Source of the DNA: Herminiimonas sp.
GTDB taxonomy: Bacteria; Pseudomonadota; Gammaproteobacteria; Burkholderiales; Burkholderiaceae_D
Reading direction: 5' to 3'
Length of the DNA stretch: 51,114 nucleotides
Assembly (NCBI GenBank): GCA_014376645.1
Contig: JACMRD010000088.1
Location: 1-51,114 of the forward strand
Shown in pieces: positions 38,159-46,757 of the stretch. The notes under the pieces are model-generated. The model saw nothing but the letters and a program-made list of their open reading frames with translations, was not told where the DNA came from and did not search any database. Positions within the stretch are counted from its first letter, which is position 1. Each line of letters begins with the position of its first letter. The translations under genes and the position numbers were made by a program.

Positions 38159-40519
38159 TCAATTAATTGGCGCTAACTTTAGCAGCAAAATTGAAATTTT
38201 TGCACCTTGCATATCGGCCCGGTTTTGAATATCGATGCGGCCGCCGTGTTCATCAATGATTTTCTTGACCATAGCCAAGCCCAGGCCTGTGCCGCGCGGT
38301 TTCGAGGTCACGTAAGGCTCGAACGCCCGCGCCAGGATCTTGGGTGCAAAACCTGGGCCGTTGTCACTGATGGAGAGGCGGACGGCCGCGCGCACCTGAT
38401 CGTCCGAACTGCGGTAGTTGATCTGTTCGGTCACTACCTCGATGAGCGGCGCCTCGGCGACGCGATCGTCGTTGGCACGTTCTGTTGCGGCATCCTGCGC
38501 GTTCTGCAGAAGGTTGTGGATCACCTGGCGCAGCTGGGTGGCGTCGCCCATCACCATCGGCAAGTCATCGGCCAGCGCGGTGTCGATGATGTCGCGCTCG
38601 TCGCCACCGATGTAGAGGTCGAGGATTTCGGCAATCAGCGCATTGAGGTTCAGCGGCGACAACACGGCCGGCGGCGTCTTCGCATAATCACGAAAATCAT
38701 CAACCATCTGCTTCATGGCAGTGACCTGATTGACGATGGTGGTGGTGCTCTTGTTGAGGATGGCGACATCGGCCGGCGCCAGCTTGGCTTCCAGTTTCAT
38801 CTGCAACCGTTCGGCCGAGAGCTGGATGGGTGTCAGCGGATTCTTGATCTCGTGCGCCAGCCGGCGCGCCACCTCGCCCCAGGCGATCGACCGCTGCGCG
38901 GAGATGACGTCGGAGATGTCGTCGAACACGACCACGTAGCCGGTACCGCTTGCGACCGGCAGGCGCGAGCCGCGCGCCAGCAGCGCGATGTCACTGTCGT
39001 TGTCGAGCGTGGCCAAGGTGCGCGGTATTTCGATCTGACGCTGCCAGTGGCGCTCATCGAAGGTATCGCCGATGGCGGCTGACTGCGCGTTTTGGCTCGA
39101 AAAGGCGCCAGTGATGATGTCGGCAAATCCTTGCAGACCGGGAATCTCGGACAAGCTCGTGCCCATCGACGGCCCAAAATCATGATGCAGGATGCGCTCG
39201 ACCGAATCGTTGCAGGTCACCAGCCGGAAATGGCTGTCGAGCACCATCACGCCGGCCGACATGTTGGCCAGTACCGACTCGAGATAGGCCTTGGCGTTTT
39301 CGAGCTGGTTGCGATTCTGTTCTACTGCTGCGCGGGCGTCGAAGAGTTGCCGCGTCATCGTGTTGAACGATTTGGTGAGGGTGCCGAGTTCGTCGGAAGT
39401 GGCCACAATCGGCCTGGGCGAGAGGTCGCCCTCGGCCACGGCCTTGGTGCCTTCGGCTAGCAGCAGCAGCGGCTCTGCCAGGTCGGTAGCGATGATGAAG
39501 GCGCTGGCGATCGCACCGAAGATCGCCAACAGCAGGGTCAGGGTCAGCGTCACCAGATAGATCTTGCGCAGCCCCGAGCGCGCCAGCGAGCGTTCTTGGT
39601 ATTCGCTGTAGGCCGAGCGCAATGCTTCGGCGTTGGCTGCAAGGTAGGTCGGTACCGGCTGCATGAACTGCAGGAAGCGCGCTTCGTTCCGCAGCGCCAG
39701 ACCATTGCTGGGTGCGGGGATCGCGACAACCACGCGCAGCCGCAACCCAGCGGGCTCGGCGGCGCCCGGCGTGGTGGCCGTATTCGTTGCCGGCGCATCT
39801 GCCGGACTCGTCGTTCTCGGTAGCGTTGAGGAGCCTGCCGGCGGCTTCGGCGCCGCGTCGTCGGCGTCGCTGCTGGACTCGATGGCGGCAAAGGCCCGGC
39901 TGGTGCGCGCCTGGCGCAGCATGGCGGGCGTCGGCAGATCAGGTACGAGCTGGCCGAGCCGGGTGCCGATGCTGGCGATGACGCTGCCGTTGCCGCTGAC
40001 GATGGTCGCCTCCAGCGTCGTACCCTGCTCGCGCAGATGGGATAGCTGGGTGATCTGGGTGGTGTCCGACAGGTCCGACAGTTCGAGCGCCGTGTTGCGT
40101 GCCTTGGCGGCCAGGTCGCTGAGCGACGAGTCGAGCGCCGAGCGGCCCAGGTTCAGGCCCGATTCGAGCGCAGATTCGACCCGCACGTCGAACCAGGATT
40201 CGATCGAGCGCGAGACGAACTGCACCGACACCATGTAGATCACACTGCCGGGCAAAATCCCGATGATGGCGAACAGCAGCACCAGTCGGGCCGTCAGGCG
40301 CGAGCCGAACATACCGCGCTTGTGGCGCTTGTAGAGCCGCAGCAGTAAGAGCGCCACCAGGATCAGCAGCGCGACCGCGGCCAGCGCATTCAGACCGAAA
40401 AGCCACGGATAGTGCTTGTCGAAGGAAGCGGAGTTCTCGGAAGCCGAGGCCAGCAGGAACAGCAGGATGCTGACGACGGCAGCGCCGACGACGAAGAGGT
40501 AGCGAAGCGAACGCCTCAC
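38159..40519 (-). CDS. ntrY: Membrane sensor histidine kinase NtrY
   Basis: A 786-residue kinase starting at a GTG three bases after the stop of the DUF4390 gene. Four membrane helices are visible: residues about 5-27, 38-62, 74-100, and one before the HAMP domain near residue 320 (IYLVTLTLTLLLAIFGAIAS). Between helices 3 and 4 lies an extracytoplasmic region with an Ala/Pro/Ser/Thr-rich insert near residues 214-262. Then HAMP, PAS (ESVLANMSAGVMVLDSHFRL), the H-box with His556 in AHEIKNPLTPIQLSAERLQM and the ATPase domain (NLLQNAQDA, ISDNGPGFAP, GTGLGLAMVKKII). It phosphorylates NtrX, downstream on the same strand. Confidence 0.93.
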   Translation of the reverse strand: MRRSLRYLFVVGAAVVSILLFLLASASENSASFDKHYPWLFGLNALAAVALLILVALLLLRLYKRHKRGMFGSRLTARLVLLFAIIGILPGSVIYMVSVQFVSRSIESWFDVRVESALESGLNLGRSALDSSLSDLAAKARNTALELSDLSDTTQITQLSHLREQGTTLEATIVSGNGSVIASIGTRLGQLVPDLPTPAMLRQARTSRAFAAIESSSDADDAAPKPPAGSSTLPRTTSPADAPATNTATTPGAAEPAGLRLRVVVAIPAPSNGLALRNEARFLQFMQPVPTYLAANAEALRSAYSEYQERSLARSGLRKIYLVTLTLTLLLAIFGAIASAFIIATDLAEPLLLLAEGTKAVAEGDLSPRPIVATSDELGTLTKSFNTMTRQLFDARAAVEQNRNQLENAKAYLESVLANMSAGVMVLDSHFRLVTCNDSVERILHHDFGPSMGTSLSEIPGLQGFADIITGAFSSQNAQSAAIGDTFDERHWQRQIEIPRTLATLDNDSDIALLARGSRLPVASGTGYVVVFDDISDVISAQRSIAWGEVARRLAHEIKNPLTPIQLSAERLQMKLEAKLAPADVAILNKSTTTIVNQVTAMKQMVDDFRDYAKTPPAVLSPLNLNALIAEILDLYIGGDERDIIDTALADDLPMVMGDATQLRQVIHNLLQNAQDAATERANDDRVAEAPLIEVVTEQINYRSSDDQVRAAVRLSISDNGPGFAPKILARAFEPYVTSKPRGTGLGLAMVKKIIDEHGGRIDIQNRADMQGAKISILLLKLAPIN

Positions 40520-40522
40520 AAA

Positions 40523-41098
40523 TTATTCCGCACGGAAATAGAAACTTCTCCAGTCCGAAGACATGCGCCAGTCTGCATTGTTCAGGGCATTGACCTGGAA
40601 CGGTTTAGGCAGGTATTCGAGGTTCAGGCGCATGCGCACGCTGACCACGTAGTTTTCGCCGGCTTTCAGTGCGCCGCGATCGGTTACTACCCATCGGCTG
40701 GGCCGCCGCACCAGTGACATCGCATCGTCGAAGGTGGAGAAGCTTTGCTGCACGCTCCCGGCGACGCCGCCACGGTACTGGCGAGTCAGGACATTGTATT
40801 CGATGCGGATGGTGCGCGACGCCGACAGGGTGGTTTCGTCGAACCAGTACCAGCGCGGCCGGCGCAGTTCGACGTCGGTCGTGAAATGCAAGGGGACGCC
40901 GCGCGTGAGAGCTTCTTCCAGATTGTGATTCAGGTCGAGGTTGAAGGTTGCCGAGAGCTTGACGCCCTCCTCGGAATTCTCGAGATGCGCCTGCACGATC
41001 TCGATGCCGTCGGCGGCTTGCGCCGGCAGCAGGATCGAAATCAGGAGAAACGTCGCCAGTAACCAGCGCGTCAGCAAAATGAACAATCGTCGCGTCAC
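40523..41098 (-). CDS. Exported DUF4390 protein
   Basis: A 191-residue protein starting at a GTG with a signal peptide (FILLTRWLLATFLLISILLP, cleavage near QAADG). The mature part (GIEIVQAHLENSEEGVKLSA, FNLDLNHNLEEALTRGVPLH, ARTIRIEYN-like segments) is beta-rich and matches DUF4390. The family is nearly always found just before ntrY in Burkholderiales and related groups, three bases away here. It is likely periplasmic and may interact with the sensor domain of NtrY, which is inference from position. Function not established. Confidence 0.88.
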   Translation of the reverse strand: MTRRLFILLTRWLLATFLLISILLPAQAADGIEIVQAHLENSEEGVKLSATFNLDLNHNLEEALTRGVPLHFTTDVELRRPRWYWFDETTLSASRTIRIEYNVLTRQYRGGVAGSVQQSFSTFDDAMSLVRRPSRWVVTDRGALKAGENYVVSVRMRLNLEYLPKPFQVNALNNADWRMSSDWRSFYFRAE

Positions 41099-41144
41099 TG
41101 GTGGAAATTACGGAGACGAATCCGTTGCAAGAGGTTGGTTGATA

Positions 41145-42494
41145 TTAGCAGGCGCCACGCTTCTGAAACAGCGCATAGAACAAGCCGTCATGGTCGTCGG
41201 ACATTCCGCCCCGGAAGCCTTCCGGCAAGGGCTGGCCCGGCAGGAGTTGGCCCGGTGCCGGCAACCGGAGCGCCTGATTGCGCTCGGCGAAGGCGGCTGC
41301 CTGGCCTTCCGACTCCTGTGGCCAGACGGAACACGTCACGAACAACAATTTACCATCGGTAACTAGCATCTGCCAAAGGTTGTCGAGAATTTGGGAGGAA
41401 AGTGTTGCCAGTTGCGCAGAGTCGGCTTTTCGGCGCAGCCAGCGGATATCCGGGTGCCGGCGCACGATGCCCGACGCGGTGCAGGGCACATCGGCCAGGA
41501 TGCGATCGAACGGACGGCCGTCCCACCAGGACTGGCTGGCGGCATCGCCGACGAGCAGCCGGGCGCTTAGTTGTAGCCGTTCCAGATTTTCGGTGATGCG
41601 GCCCATGCGGCGCGCATCGTTGTCGAGCGCCGTCAGCTCGATGTCGGCACTCTCCAGCAGGTGGCCGGACTTGCCGCCCGGCGCCGCGCACGCGTCGAGC
41701 ACGCGCATGCCGTCGGCGACATCGAGCAGCGGTGCGGCCAGTTGTGCGCCGGCATCCTGCACCGAGACCAGGCCAGCGCCGAATCCGGGTATCTGGTTTA
41801 CCGGCACCGGCACGGCCAGGCGCACGGCACTCTCGCCTATCTTCTCCGCTGCGATATCTTTCTCGGCGAGGAGAGCCAGGTAGTCCGCCACCGTGGTGCG
41901 CCGACGGTTCACGCGCAGCGTCAATGGTGGCGGCGCGTTTCCGGCGGCCAGCACCGCCTGCCATTGGCGCGGATAACTGGTCTCCATCGAGTCGATCCAC
42001 CAGGTGGGGTAATTCCAGAATGCCGTTGGTTCTTTGAGGACCGCCTCCAGCAGACTGTCGCGCTCGCGCAGAAAACGCCGCAACACGGCATTGACCATGC
42101 CCTTGGCGTGCGCCATGTCCTGGTCCGATGCCGCTGCCGTGACGGCCTGATCGACCACCGTGTGGGCATTGTAGGTTTGCGCCCCGGCGCCTGCCGGGTC
42201 GGAAATCAGCGCCAGGGCACAGCACAGCAGCGCATGCAGGATCGGTGGCGACGGCGCCTTGGGCGCCAGCCGTGCCAGCAGGGCGTCGGCGCGGCCAAGT
42301 GCGCGCAATGTCCGGTAGCTGAGGTCTTGAATCGCACCGCGCGCTTGTGGCGTCAGTTCGGCGCCGCTGCGGGCAAAGACGTTGGTCAGGGCTTGCGGCA
42401 AGGCGTCCCCGGCGCGCACCTGTTGTACCGCCAGAGCGGCGCCGTGCAGGGCGAAGGCGAGTGAATCGTATTTCAGGGTCGTGGTTGGTGTCAT
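41145..42494 (-). CDS. rsmB: 16S rRNA m5C967 methyltransferase RsmB (Sun/Fmu)
   Basis: A 449-residue protein with an N-terminal NusB-like RNA-binding helix domain (residues about 15-150, VVDQAVTAAASDQDMAHAKG) and a C-terminal m5C methyltransferase domain: GMRVLDACAAPGGKSGHLLE (SAM binding), DRILADVPCTASGIVRRHPD (motif IV with catalytic Cys) and FVTCSVWPQESEGQ (motif VI Cys). It methylates C967 of 16S rRNA. It is 46 bases upstream of DUF4390 on the same strand, the usual Burkholderiales arrangement. No anomaly seen. Confidence 0.96.
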   Translation of the reverse strand: MTPTTTLKYDSLAFALHGAALAVQQVRAGDALPQALTNVFARSGAELTPQARGAIQDLSYRTLRALGRADALLARLAPKAPSPPILHALLCCALALISDPAGAGAQTYNAHTVVDQAVTAAASDQDMAHAKGMVNAVLRRFLRERDSLLEAVLKEPTAFWNYPTWWIDSMETSYPRQWQAVLAAGNAPPPLTLRVNRRRTTVADYLALLAEKDIAAEKIGESAVRLAVPVPVNQIPGFGAGLVSVQDAGAQLAAPLLDVADGMRVLDACAAPGGKSGHLLESADIELTALDNDARRMGRITENLERLQLSARLLVGDAASQSWWDGRPFDRILADVPCTASGIVRRHPDIRWLRRKADSAQLATLSSQILDNLWQMLVTDGKLLFVTCSVWPQESEGQAAAFAERNQALRLPAPGQLLPGQPLPEGFRGGMSDDHDGLFYALFQKRGAC

Positions 42495-42603
42495 CGGTGT
42501 GCGTTAGCGGTAGGTATGAAAGGGCCGCTTGCAACGGCGGTTCCGGGAATCGTCGGGGCGCCCATCACAGGTTCATGCAAACGTTGTCCTGGTGCCGCCG
42601 GTG

Positions 42604-43710
42604 TCAGTGCCGGTGCCGATGATGGATGTCCGGAAAATGGGCATGCGTGTGAGCGATCGCCTCGTGCTGATGACGGTGGGTATGCGGACTCTGGCCGTCC
42701 CAGGCGAAATCGTGATCATGCCAATGGTGCGCATCTGCTGCATTGTGCACGTGTTCATGCGTATGCAACAGCGGCTCGTGCTGATGGCGGTGGTGGTGGC
42801 GCTCGCTCAGGTGCAGCCAGAGTCCAAATGCCATGAGTGCTGCGGCGCCCCAGAACCGGCCATCGGTCGCTTCGTGCAGGAGTCCGATGGCGATCGCCGC
42901 ACCGACGAACGGCGCGGCCGAAAAATAGGCGCCGGTACGGGCGCTGCCGAGCTGGCGCAGTGCGAGCACGAACAACACCAGGCTCAGGCCATAGCCGCAC
43001 AAGCCGAGTAGCCCGGCCGCCAGCACAGTCGACCAGCCGGGCCACGACGCGCCCAACAGTGCCGCCAGGCTCAAGTTGACGGTGCCGGCGACCATGCCCT
43101 TCCAGGCGGCGATCTGGACGGCGTCGCTGGCGGCGACCTTGCGTGTGAAATTGTTGTCGAGTGCCCAGCACAGGCAGGCGCCGGCAATCGCCAGCACGCC
43201 CGGTGCCAGCGTCATCGTCAGCGTCGGTCCCGTCGCCAGCGGAAACCCGGCCGGCAAGGACAGCAGAATACCGGCGCCGACGATGGCAGCCATGCCGAGC
43301 AGGATACGGCGATCGAAATTTTCATGGAAGGCAAACCAGGCCAGCAGGGCAGTGAGCACGCCTTCGAGGTTGAGCAACAGCGCGGCGCTCGACGCTGGCA
43401 TCGAGCGCAGGCCGATCATCAACAACAATGGCCCCGCCACACCACCCGCCAGGATCGCCGCTGCCAGCCAGCCGATATCGGCGCGTCCCAGATTGGCGAC
43501 CTGCCGCTCGGGTTCCTGAAGGCCACGATCGCGCCGGGCGATCGCCGCGCGCAGGAGCAGCCAGACGCTCAGGCCGATGCCGCTACCGGCATACAGCAGA
43601 CCGGCCAGCAGCGCCGGCTGGAGTTGACCTGCCAGCAGTTTTGCCAGCGGCGTACTGGCGCCGAACAGGGCCGCCGCCAGCAGTGCGCAGGTGACGCCCT
43701 GGATCATCAT
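42604..43710 (-). CDS. EamA/DMT-family transporter with histidine-rich C-terminal tail
   Basis: A 368-residue protein: ten membrane helices in two EamA halves over about residues 1-300 (VTCALLAAALFGASTPLAKL at the start, LNLEGVLTALLAWFAFHENF, then a second half ending ALMAFGLWLHLSE), followed by a hydrophilic tail at residues 303-368 with 24 histidines in 66 residues, in HxH patterns such as HTHEHVH and HTHAHFPDIHHRHRH. DMT carriers export amino acids, metabolites or metals; the tail strongly suggests handling Zn2+, Ni2+ or Co2+, as in His-rich loops of other metal carriers. It lies 109 bases upstream of rsmB and 22 bases after DUF1840. Confidence 0.88.
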   Translation of the reverse strand: MMIQGVTCALLAAALFGASTPLAKLLAGQLQPALLAGLLYAGSGIGLSVWLLLRAAIARRDRGLQEPERQVANLGRADIGWLAAAILAGGVAGPLLLMIGLRSMPASSAALLLNLEGVLTALLAWFAFHENFDRRILLGMAAIVGAGILLSLPAGFPLATGPTLTMTLAPGVLAIAGACLCWALDNNFTRKVAASDAVQIAAWKGMVAGTVNLSLAALLGASWPGWSTVLAAGLLGLCGYGLSLVLFVLALRQLGSARTGAYFSAAPFVGAAIAIGLLHEATDGRFWGAAALMAFGLWLHLSERHHHRHQHEPLLHTHEHVHNAADAHHWHDHDFAWDGQSPHTHRHQHEAIAHTHAHFPDIHHRHRH

Positions 43711-43732
43711 GGCGCCCGGTCAGGCCCGGTGT

Positions 43733-44077
43733 TCAAATGCCCCATACAACGTCTTTCTGGCTTTGATGCGCTGCGCGCAGCATTTCCAGCAAGGGATAAG
43801 CGCGCGTGGCGAAACTCACGGACTGCATCTTTTCATGGTCGTGATCATCGCCCTCTTCGCCATGATGGGTAGCCACATCGCGGGTCATTTCTCCGGAAGG
43901 GTGATGCGCCTTGCTGCCGGCGATCTCGGCTTCGAGGGCCGCCACTGCCTCGCCCGACTCCGCAGCAGTGATGACGCCACGCTTGGCGTCCTTGTGCAGC
44001 AGCGCCAGGATGCGCTTGGCGTGTTCCTCGTACATCAGGACATCGGCAGCTGCCTTGGATTTGAAGGTAATGAGCAT
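43733..44077 (-). CDS. DUF1840 family protein
   Basis: A 114-residue protein from the ATG at 44077, chosen because AAGGA sits seven bases upstream and MLITFKSKAAADVLMYEEHA is the family N-terminus; the open frame runs 46 codons further but is not family-like. The C-terminal half carries a short His/Asp/Glu-rich stretch (ATHHGEEGDDHDHEKM). The family is confined mainly to betaproteobacteria and has no known function. It is 22 bases upstream of the His-rich transporter, possibly one transcript, which would place two histidine-rich proteins together. Confidence 0.85.
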   Translation of the reverse strand: MLITFKSKAAADVLMYEEHAKRILALLHKDAKRGVITAAESGEAVAALEAEIAGSKAHHPSGEMTRDVATHHGEEGDDHDHEKMQSVSFATRAYPLLEMLRAAHQSQKDVVWGI

Positions 44078-44211
44078 GAGATCGTCCTTGAGGTTGTCGA
44101 TTGGATGGGCGCGCCTGAACTGCGAAGCCAGCCACGCATTGCTCGGCAGGTTACAGGATATAGCAGGGATATAACATGCAGGGACGCCGTCCGAGGCCGC
44201 GCCGCCGACAA

Positions 44212-44742
44212 TCATTCCGTCTTGAATGATGTCAGGAAGGTGTCGACCGCTTCTTGCCGAATCGATTTCTCGCGGCCGATCACGATTGCCTGGTAGACCC
44301 GCCGGTCACGCGCCACCAGCCTTGCGTGCAGCGCGCGCGGGTCGCCGCCGGTGGTGGTGGCTGCATCGAGGTCGATTGTCGAGGCGCTCGTACCGATGAT
44401 CGATTTTTCATGCCGGATCACGCCGCCGATATTCTTGACCAGGGTCGCCTTCATGATCTGCAGCGCCGCCTGCGCCTGCGCTGCATCCGGCAGCTCTGCC
44501 GTACCAACGGCAAAGGTGACCTCCCCGACCTCGGCGGCGGTCATGGTCATGGTGGCCTGGATGCCGCCGAGATTGACGGGCCGCGCGAGCACCGATGGCT
44601 TGGCTGGCAACAGCACCGTAAAGGGGACCTTGTCGCCGCGCACATCGCGCCAGTCGTATTTCGGGGTGCAGGCGGAGAGCGCCACAGCGCTGGCCATTAC
44701 GGCAAACAGCAGCAAAGGGGTGCGAACAACGCGTCGTTGCAT
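44212..44742 (-). CDS. Lipoprotein at the 3' end of the Fur-controlled redox operon
   Basis: A 176-residue protein from the ATG at 44742 (an open frame to 45093 runs through the cytochrome gene in another frame). It has a lipoprotein signal (LLLFAVMASAVALSACTPKY, lipobox LSAC). The mature part shows beta-rich segments (VPFTVLLPAKPSVLARPVNL, ATMTMTAAEVGEVTFAVGTA) and ends QEAVDTFLTSFKTE. No family is recognised. It is the last gene of a run of six on this strand, 50 bases after the predicted membrane cytochrome, with no promoter seen between them. Confidence 0.78.
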   Translation of the reverse strand: MQRRVVRTPLLLFAVMASAVALSACTPKYDWRDVRGDKVPFTVLLPAKPSVLARPVNLGGIQATMTMTAAEVGEVTFAVGTAELPDAAQAQAALQIMKATLVKNIGGVIRHEKSIIGTSASTIDLDAATTTGGDPRALHARLVARDRRVYQAIVIGREKSIRQEAVDTFLTSFKTE

Positions 44743-44792
44743 GGTGTGTACTTTCAAGTGTCTGGAGCGATGTGGCAGGATGGCGCGAAGGA

Positions 44793-45290
44793 TCATGCGG
44801 CGTGGCGTCGGCGCACCGAGCGGCGGCCGGTCACCACATGCAGCAATAACAGAAGCGGCAACAGCAGCCCGAGCACCCAGTGCACCCCCGACCACCACGG
44901 CCGGCTGTCTTCGCCAGCGACGTAATACAGCCCATAGCCGGTCAGCGCCAACGCGCCGAGCCATGCGATCATCAACCAGCCCGCCAACAGGTTGCGCCCG
45001 ACCGCCAGCGCCCGCCTGATATGAACGTGGAGCAGGCTTCCCGCCAGCCACAGACTGACCATCGCAGCGGCGCCATGCAGCTTCATCGACCATGGTTCGA
45101 GAGGATGGATCACGGCGCCGAACTCACTGACTGGACGCAGGAAGTAATGGGCTGCCAGCCACGCCAGCCCGGTAGCGACCAGCAGGGCGACCACCCCATA
45201 CCAGGCACGCCTCTGCCACCGTGGCAGGCGAAATCCAGGCGTCGTTGCGAGCTGAGAGGGGTGATGCAGTAGCTGCTTGGGGATGCGCAT
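44793..45290 (-). CDS. Histidine-rich four-helix membrane protein, probable b-type cytochrome (DUF4405-like)
   Basis: A 165-residue protein from the ATG at 45290; a TTG four codons upstream (45302) is the alternative. Four helices at about residues 30-50, 72-92, 101-123 and 135-155. Histidines sit near helix ends, at positions suitable for haem ligation: His72, His88/His90, His137 and His151, a pattern like cytochrome b561 and DUF4405 proteins. In the operon it is the only gene that could pass electrons from the quinol pool across the inner membrane to the flavinylated protein. Haem binding is inferred from the pattern, not shown. Confidence 0.75.
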   Translation of the reverse strand: MRIPKQLLHHPSQLATTPGFRLPRWQRRAWYGVVALLVATGLAWLAAHYFLRPVSEFGAVIHPLEPWSMKLHGAAAMVSLWLAGSLLHVHIRRALAVGRNLLAGWLMIAWLGALALTGYGLYYVAGEDSRPWWSGVHWVLGLLLPLLLLLHVVTGRRSVRRRHAA

Positions 45291-45306
45291 CGTCGCAATC
45301 AAAAAG

Positions 45307-46161
45307 TCAGATTATAAAAGCAGTCGCTCCGAATCGTGCCAGAAGCGGGTGCTGTGCGTCGCCAGTCGCCATCACGATCTTGGTCAGGCCATCGGCCAGC
45401 ATGCAGCTCGGGGCCAGGACCGATACACTGCGGCCGCTCACGAGCGTCGATCCATCGGCGCCGTCGACGAGTGCGCTGTGCGGCACGCCGTCGATGTCGC
45501 GCCAGGAAAAATAGCAGGCTGAGGTCGCCAGTGCGTGGTTCTGCAGCGCCAGCGTGCAGGCGGCCCGGGTCGGCGCTCCCGGATCACGGATCACCACCGG
45601 AAAGGCGGCATCGCCGAATGCGCGCAGGTCACCGCCGGCATTGACGCAGCCCGCCGCGATCCCGTGGTCTTGAAGTGCCGCCACGGCGCGATCGACCGCA
45701 TGGCCTTTTGCAATGCCGCCCAAGTCTATCCATCCGGCGAGCAGCTTGGTGATTTCGCCGGTGCCATCGATGCGCAACACGGTGCGCGGCAACATCGTCA
45801 CGGCGAATGCAGACGGCGCGCCCGGCACCGTGGATTCCGGTGTCGGCAGGTAGCCCCATGCGCACAGCTTGCCGGCGCAGGCCGGATTGAAGATGCCGTC
45901 GCTGGCTTCCTCGAGCAGCAGCGCGCAGTGCAGTACCTCTGCGGTCGATGCATCGACCTGAATGCGGGCGCCGACTTCGAGCCGGTTCACCGCGCTGACG
46001 TCGCTGTCGGGCGCATGAAAGCTCATGCAGTGATGCACCCGGGCGATGGCAGCGAAGGCGGCATTGATTGCAATCGTGACGTGACGGGTGTCCGCTGAAT
46101 CGTCCTCCGGCACGCTGATCTCGACCAGGGTGCCGAGCCAGGGCTGGGCCCGGCGCATCAC
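45307..46161 (-). CDS. apbE: ApbE, FAD:protein FMN transferase
   Basis: A 284-residue protein starting at a GTG at 46161 (or the ATG immediately after); the start overlaps the stop of the FMN-binding gene. ApbE marks are WLGTLVEISVP, FHAPDSDVSAVN, the metal/FAD segment WIDLGGIAKGHAVDRAVAAL, CVNAGGDLRAFG, and LALQNHALATSACYF near the end. It moves FMN from FAD onto a Thr or Ser of periplasmic proteins. No clear signal peptide or lipobox is present at its N-terminus, which is unusual because most ApbE proteins act in the periplasm. The adjacent FMN-binding protein is the obvious substrate. Confidence 0.92.
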   Translation of the reverse strand: MMRRAQPWLGTLVEISVPEDDSADTRHVTIAINAAFAAIARVHHCMSFHAPDSDVSAVNRLEVGARIQVDASTAEVLHCALLLEEASDGIFNPACAGKLCAWGYLPTPESTVPGAPSAFAVTMLPRTVLRIDGTGEITKLLAGWIDLGGIAKGHAVDRAVAALQDHGIAAGCVNAGGDLRAFGDAAFPVVIRDPGAPTRAACTLALQNHALATSACYFSWRDIDGVPHSALVDGADGSTLVSGRSVSVLAPSCMLADGLTKIVMATGDAQHPLLARFGATAFII

Positions 46162-46730
46162 GCCTTCAATGCCACTTGCGCAATGGCGGCGATGCGGCGC
46201 ACGCCGTCGGTAACGTGGGTGCAGGACAGGGTGGCGCCGCTGATGTTGGCGATGCCTTCGCCTACCTTCAGGCCAGCTTGCGCGGTCTTGCCGGCAAATT
46301 GACGGCGCCAGGCCAGATTGCGAATTTCAAAGCCGTGACTCTCGCGATACGCCAGGATTTCGATCTGCTGCACGCCGCCATCGGGTGCGACTGCCACCGC
46401 GTAGGAAATCAGTTCGACCTTGCCGATCACATCGTCGAGAAAGACATGGCCGAGCAGCTGGTTGTTCTTGTAGGCGGCAAAGACGCGCCAGCCGACCGAG
46501 CGCGCCGCCAGCCCGGAGAGCTTCTCGACCTGGCGCATCTGGTCAGTCGTCAGCTGCAGCGACGTATCGTCGAAGCGGGTCGCCTCCGGATAAAGGACGC
46601 GCTGTGCCTGTTCGACTGTCAGATATTGCGCCGCGAAGGCCGGTGTGGCGACGCCGGCAAGTACGCCGCCGACCAGCGCCGGGAGTGCCAGCATCATCGT
46701 CGATGCGACGGGAGATCGTCCGAATTTCAT
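46158..46730 (-). CDS. Exported FMN-binding domain protein, ApbE substrate
   Basis: A 190-residue protein with a signal peptide (start MKFGRSPVASTMMLALPALV, cleavage near AFA-AQY) after a GAGGAA ribosome site. The C-terminal FMN_bind domain (about residues 85-190) holds the flavinylation motif NISGATLSCTHVTDGVRR, with SGATLS at 164-169; Ser169 is the expected FMN acceptor by comparison with NqrC, and Thr167 is the alternative. The Asp often seen three residues before this motif is replaced. It would be a periplasmic one-flavin electron carrier. Overlap with apbE (four bases or less) implies matched synthesis of substrate and modifying enzyme. Confidence 0.9.
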   Translation of the reverse strand: MKFGRSPVASTMMLALPALVGGVLAGVATPAFAAQYLTVEQAQRVLYPEATRFDDTSLQLTTDQMRQVEKLSGLAARSVGWRVFAAYKNNQLLGHVFLDDVIGKVELISYAVAVAPDGGVQQIEILAYRESHGFEIRNLAWRRQFAGKTAQAGLKVGEGIANISGATLSCTHVTDGVRRIAAIAQVALKA

Positions 46731-46757
46731 GCATTTTTCCTCAGGTTCAGGCCGGTT

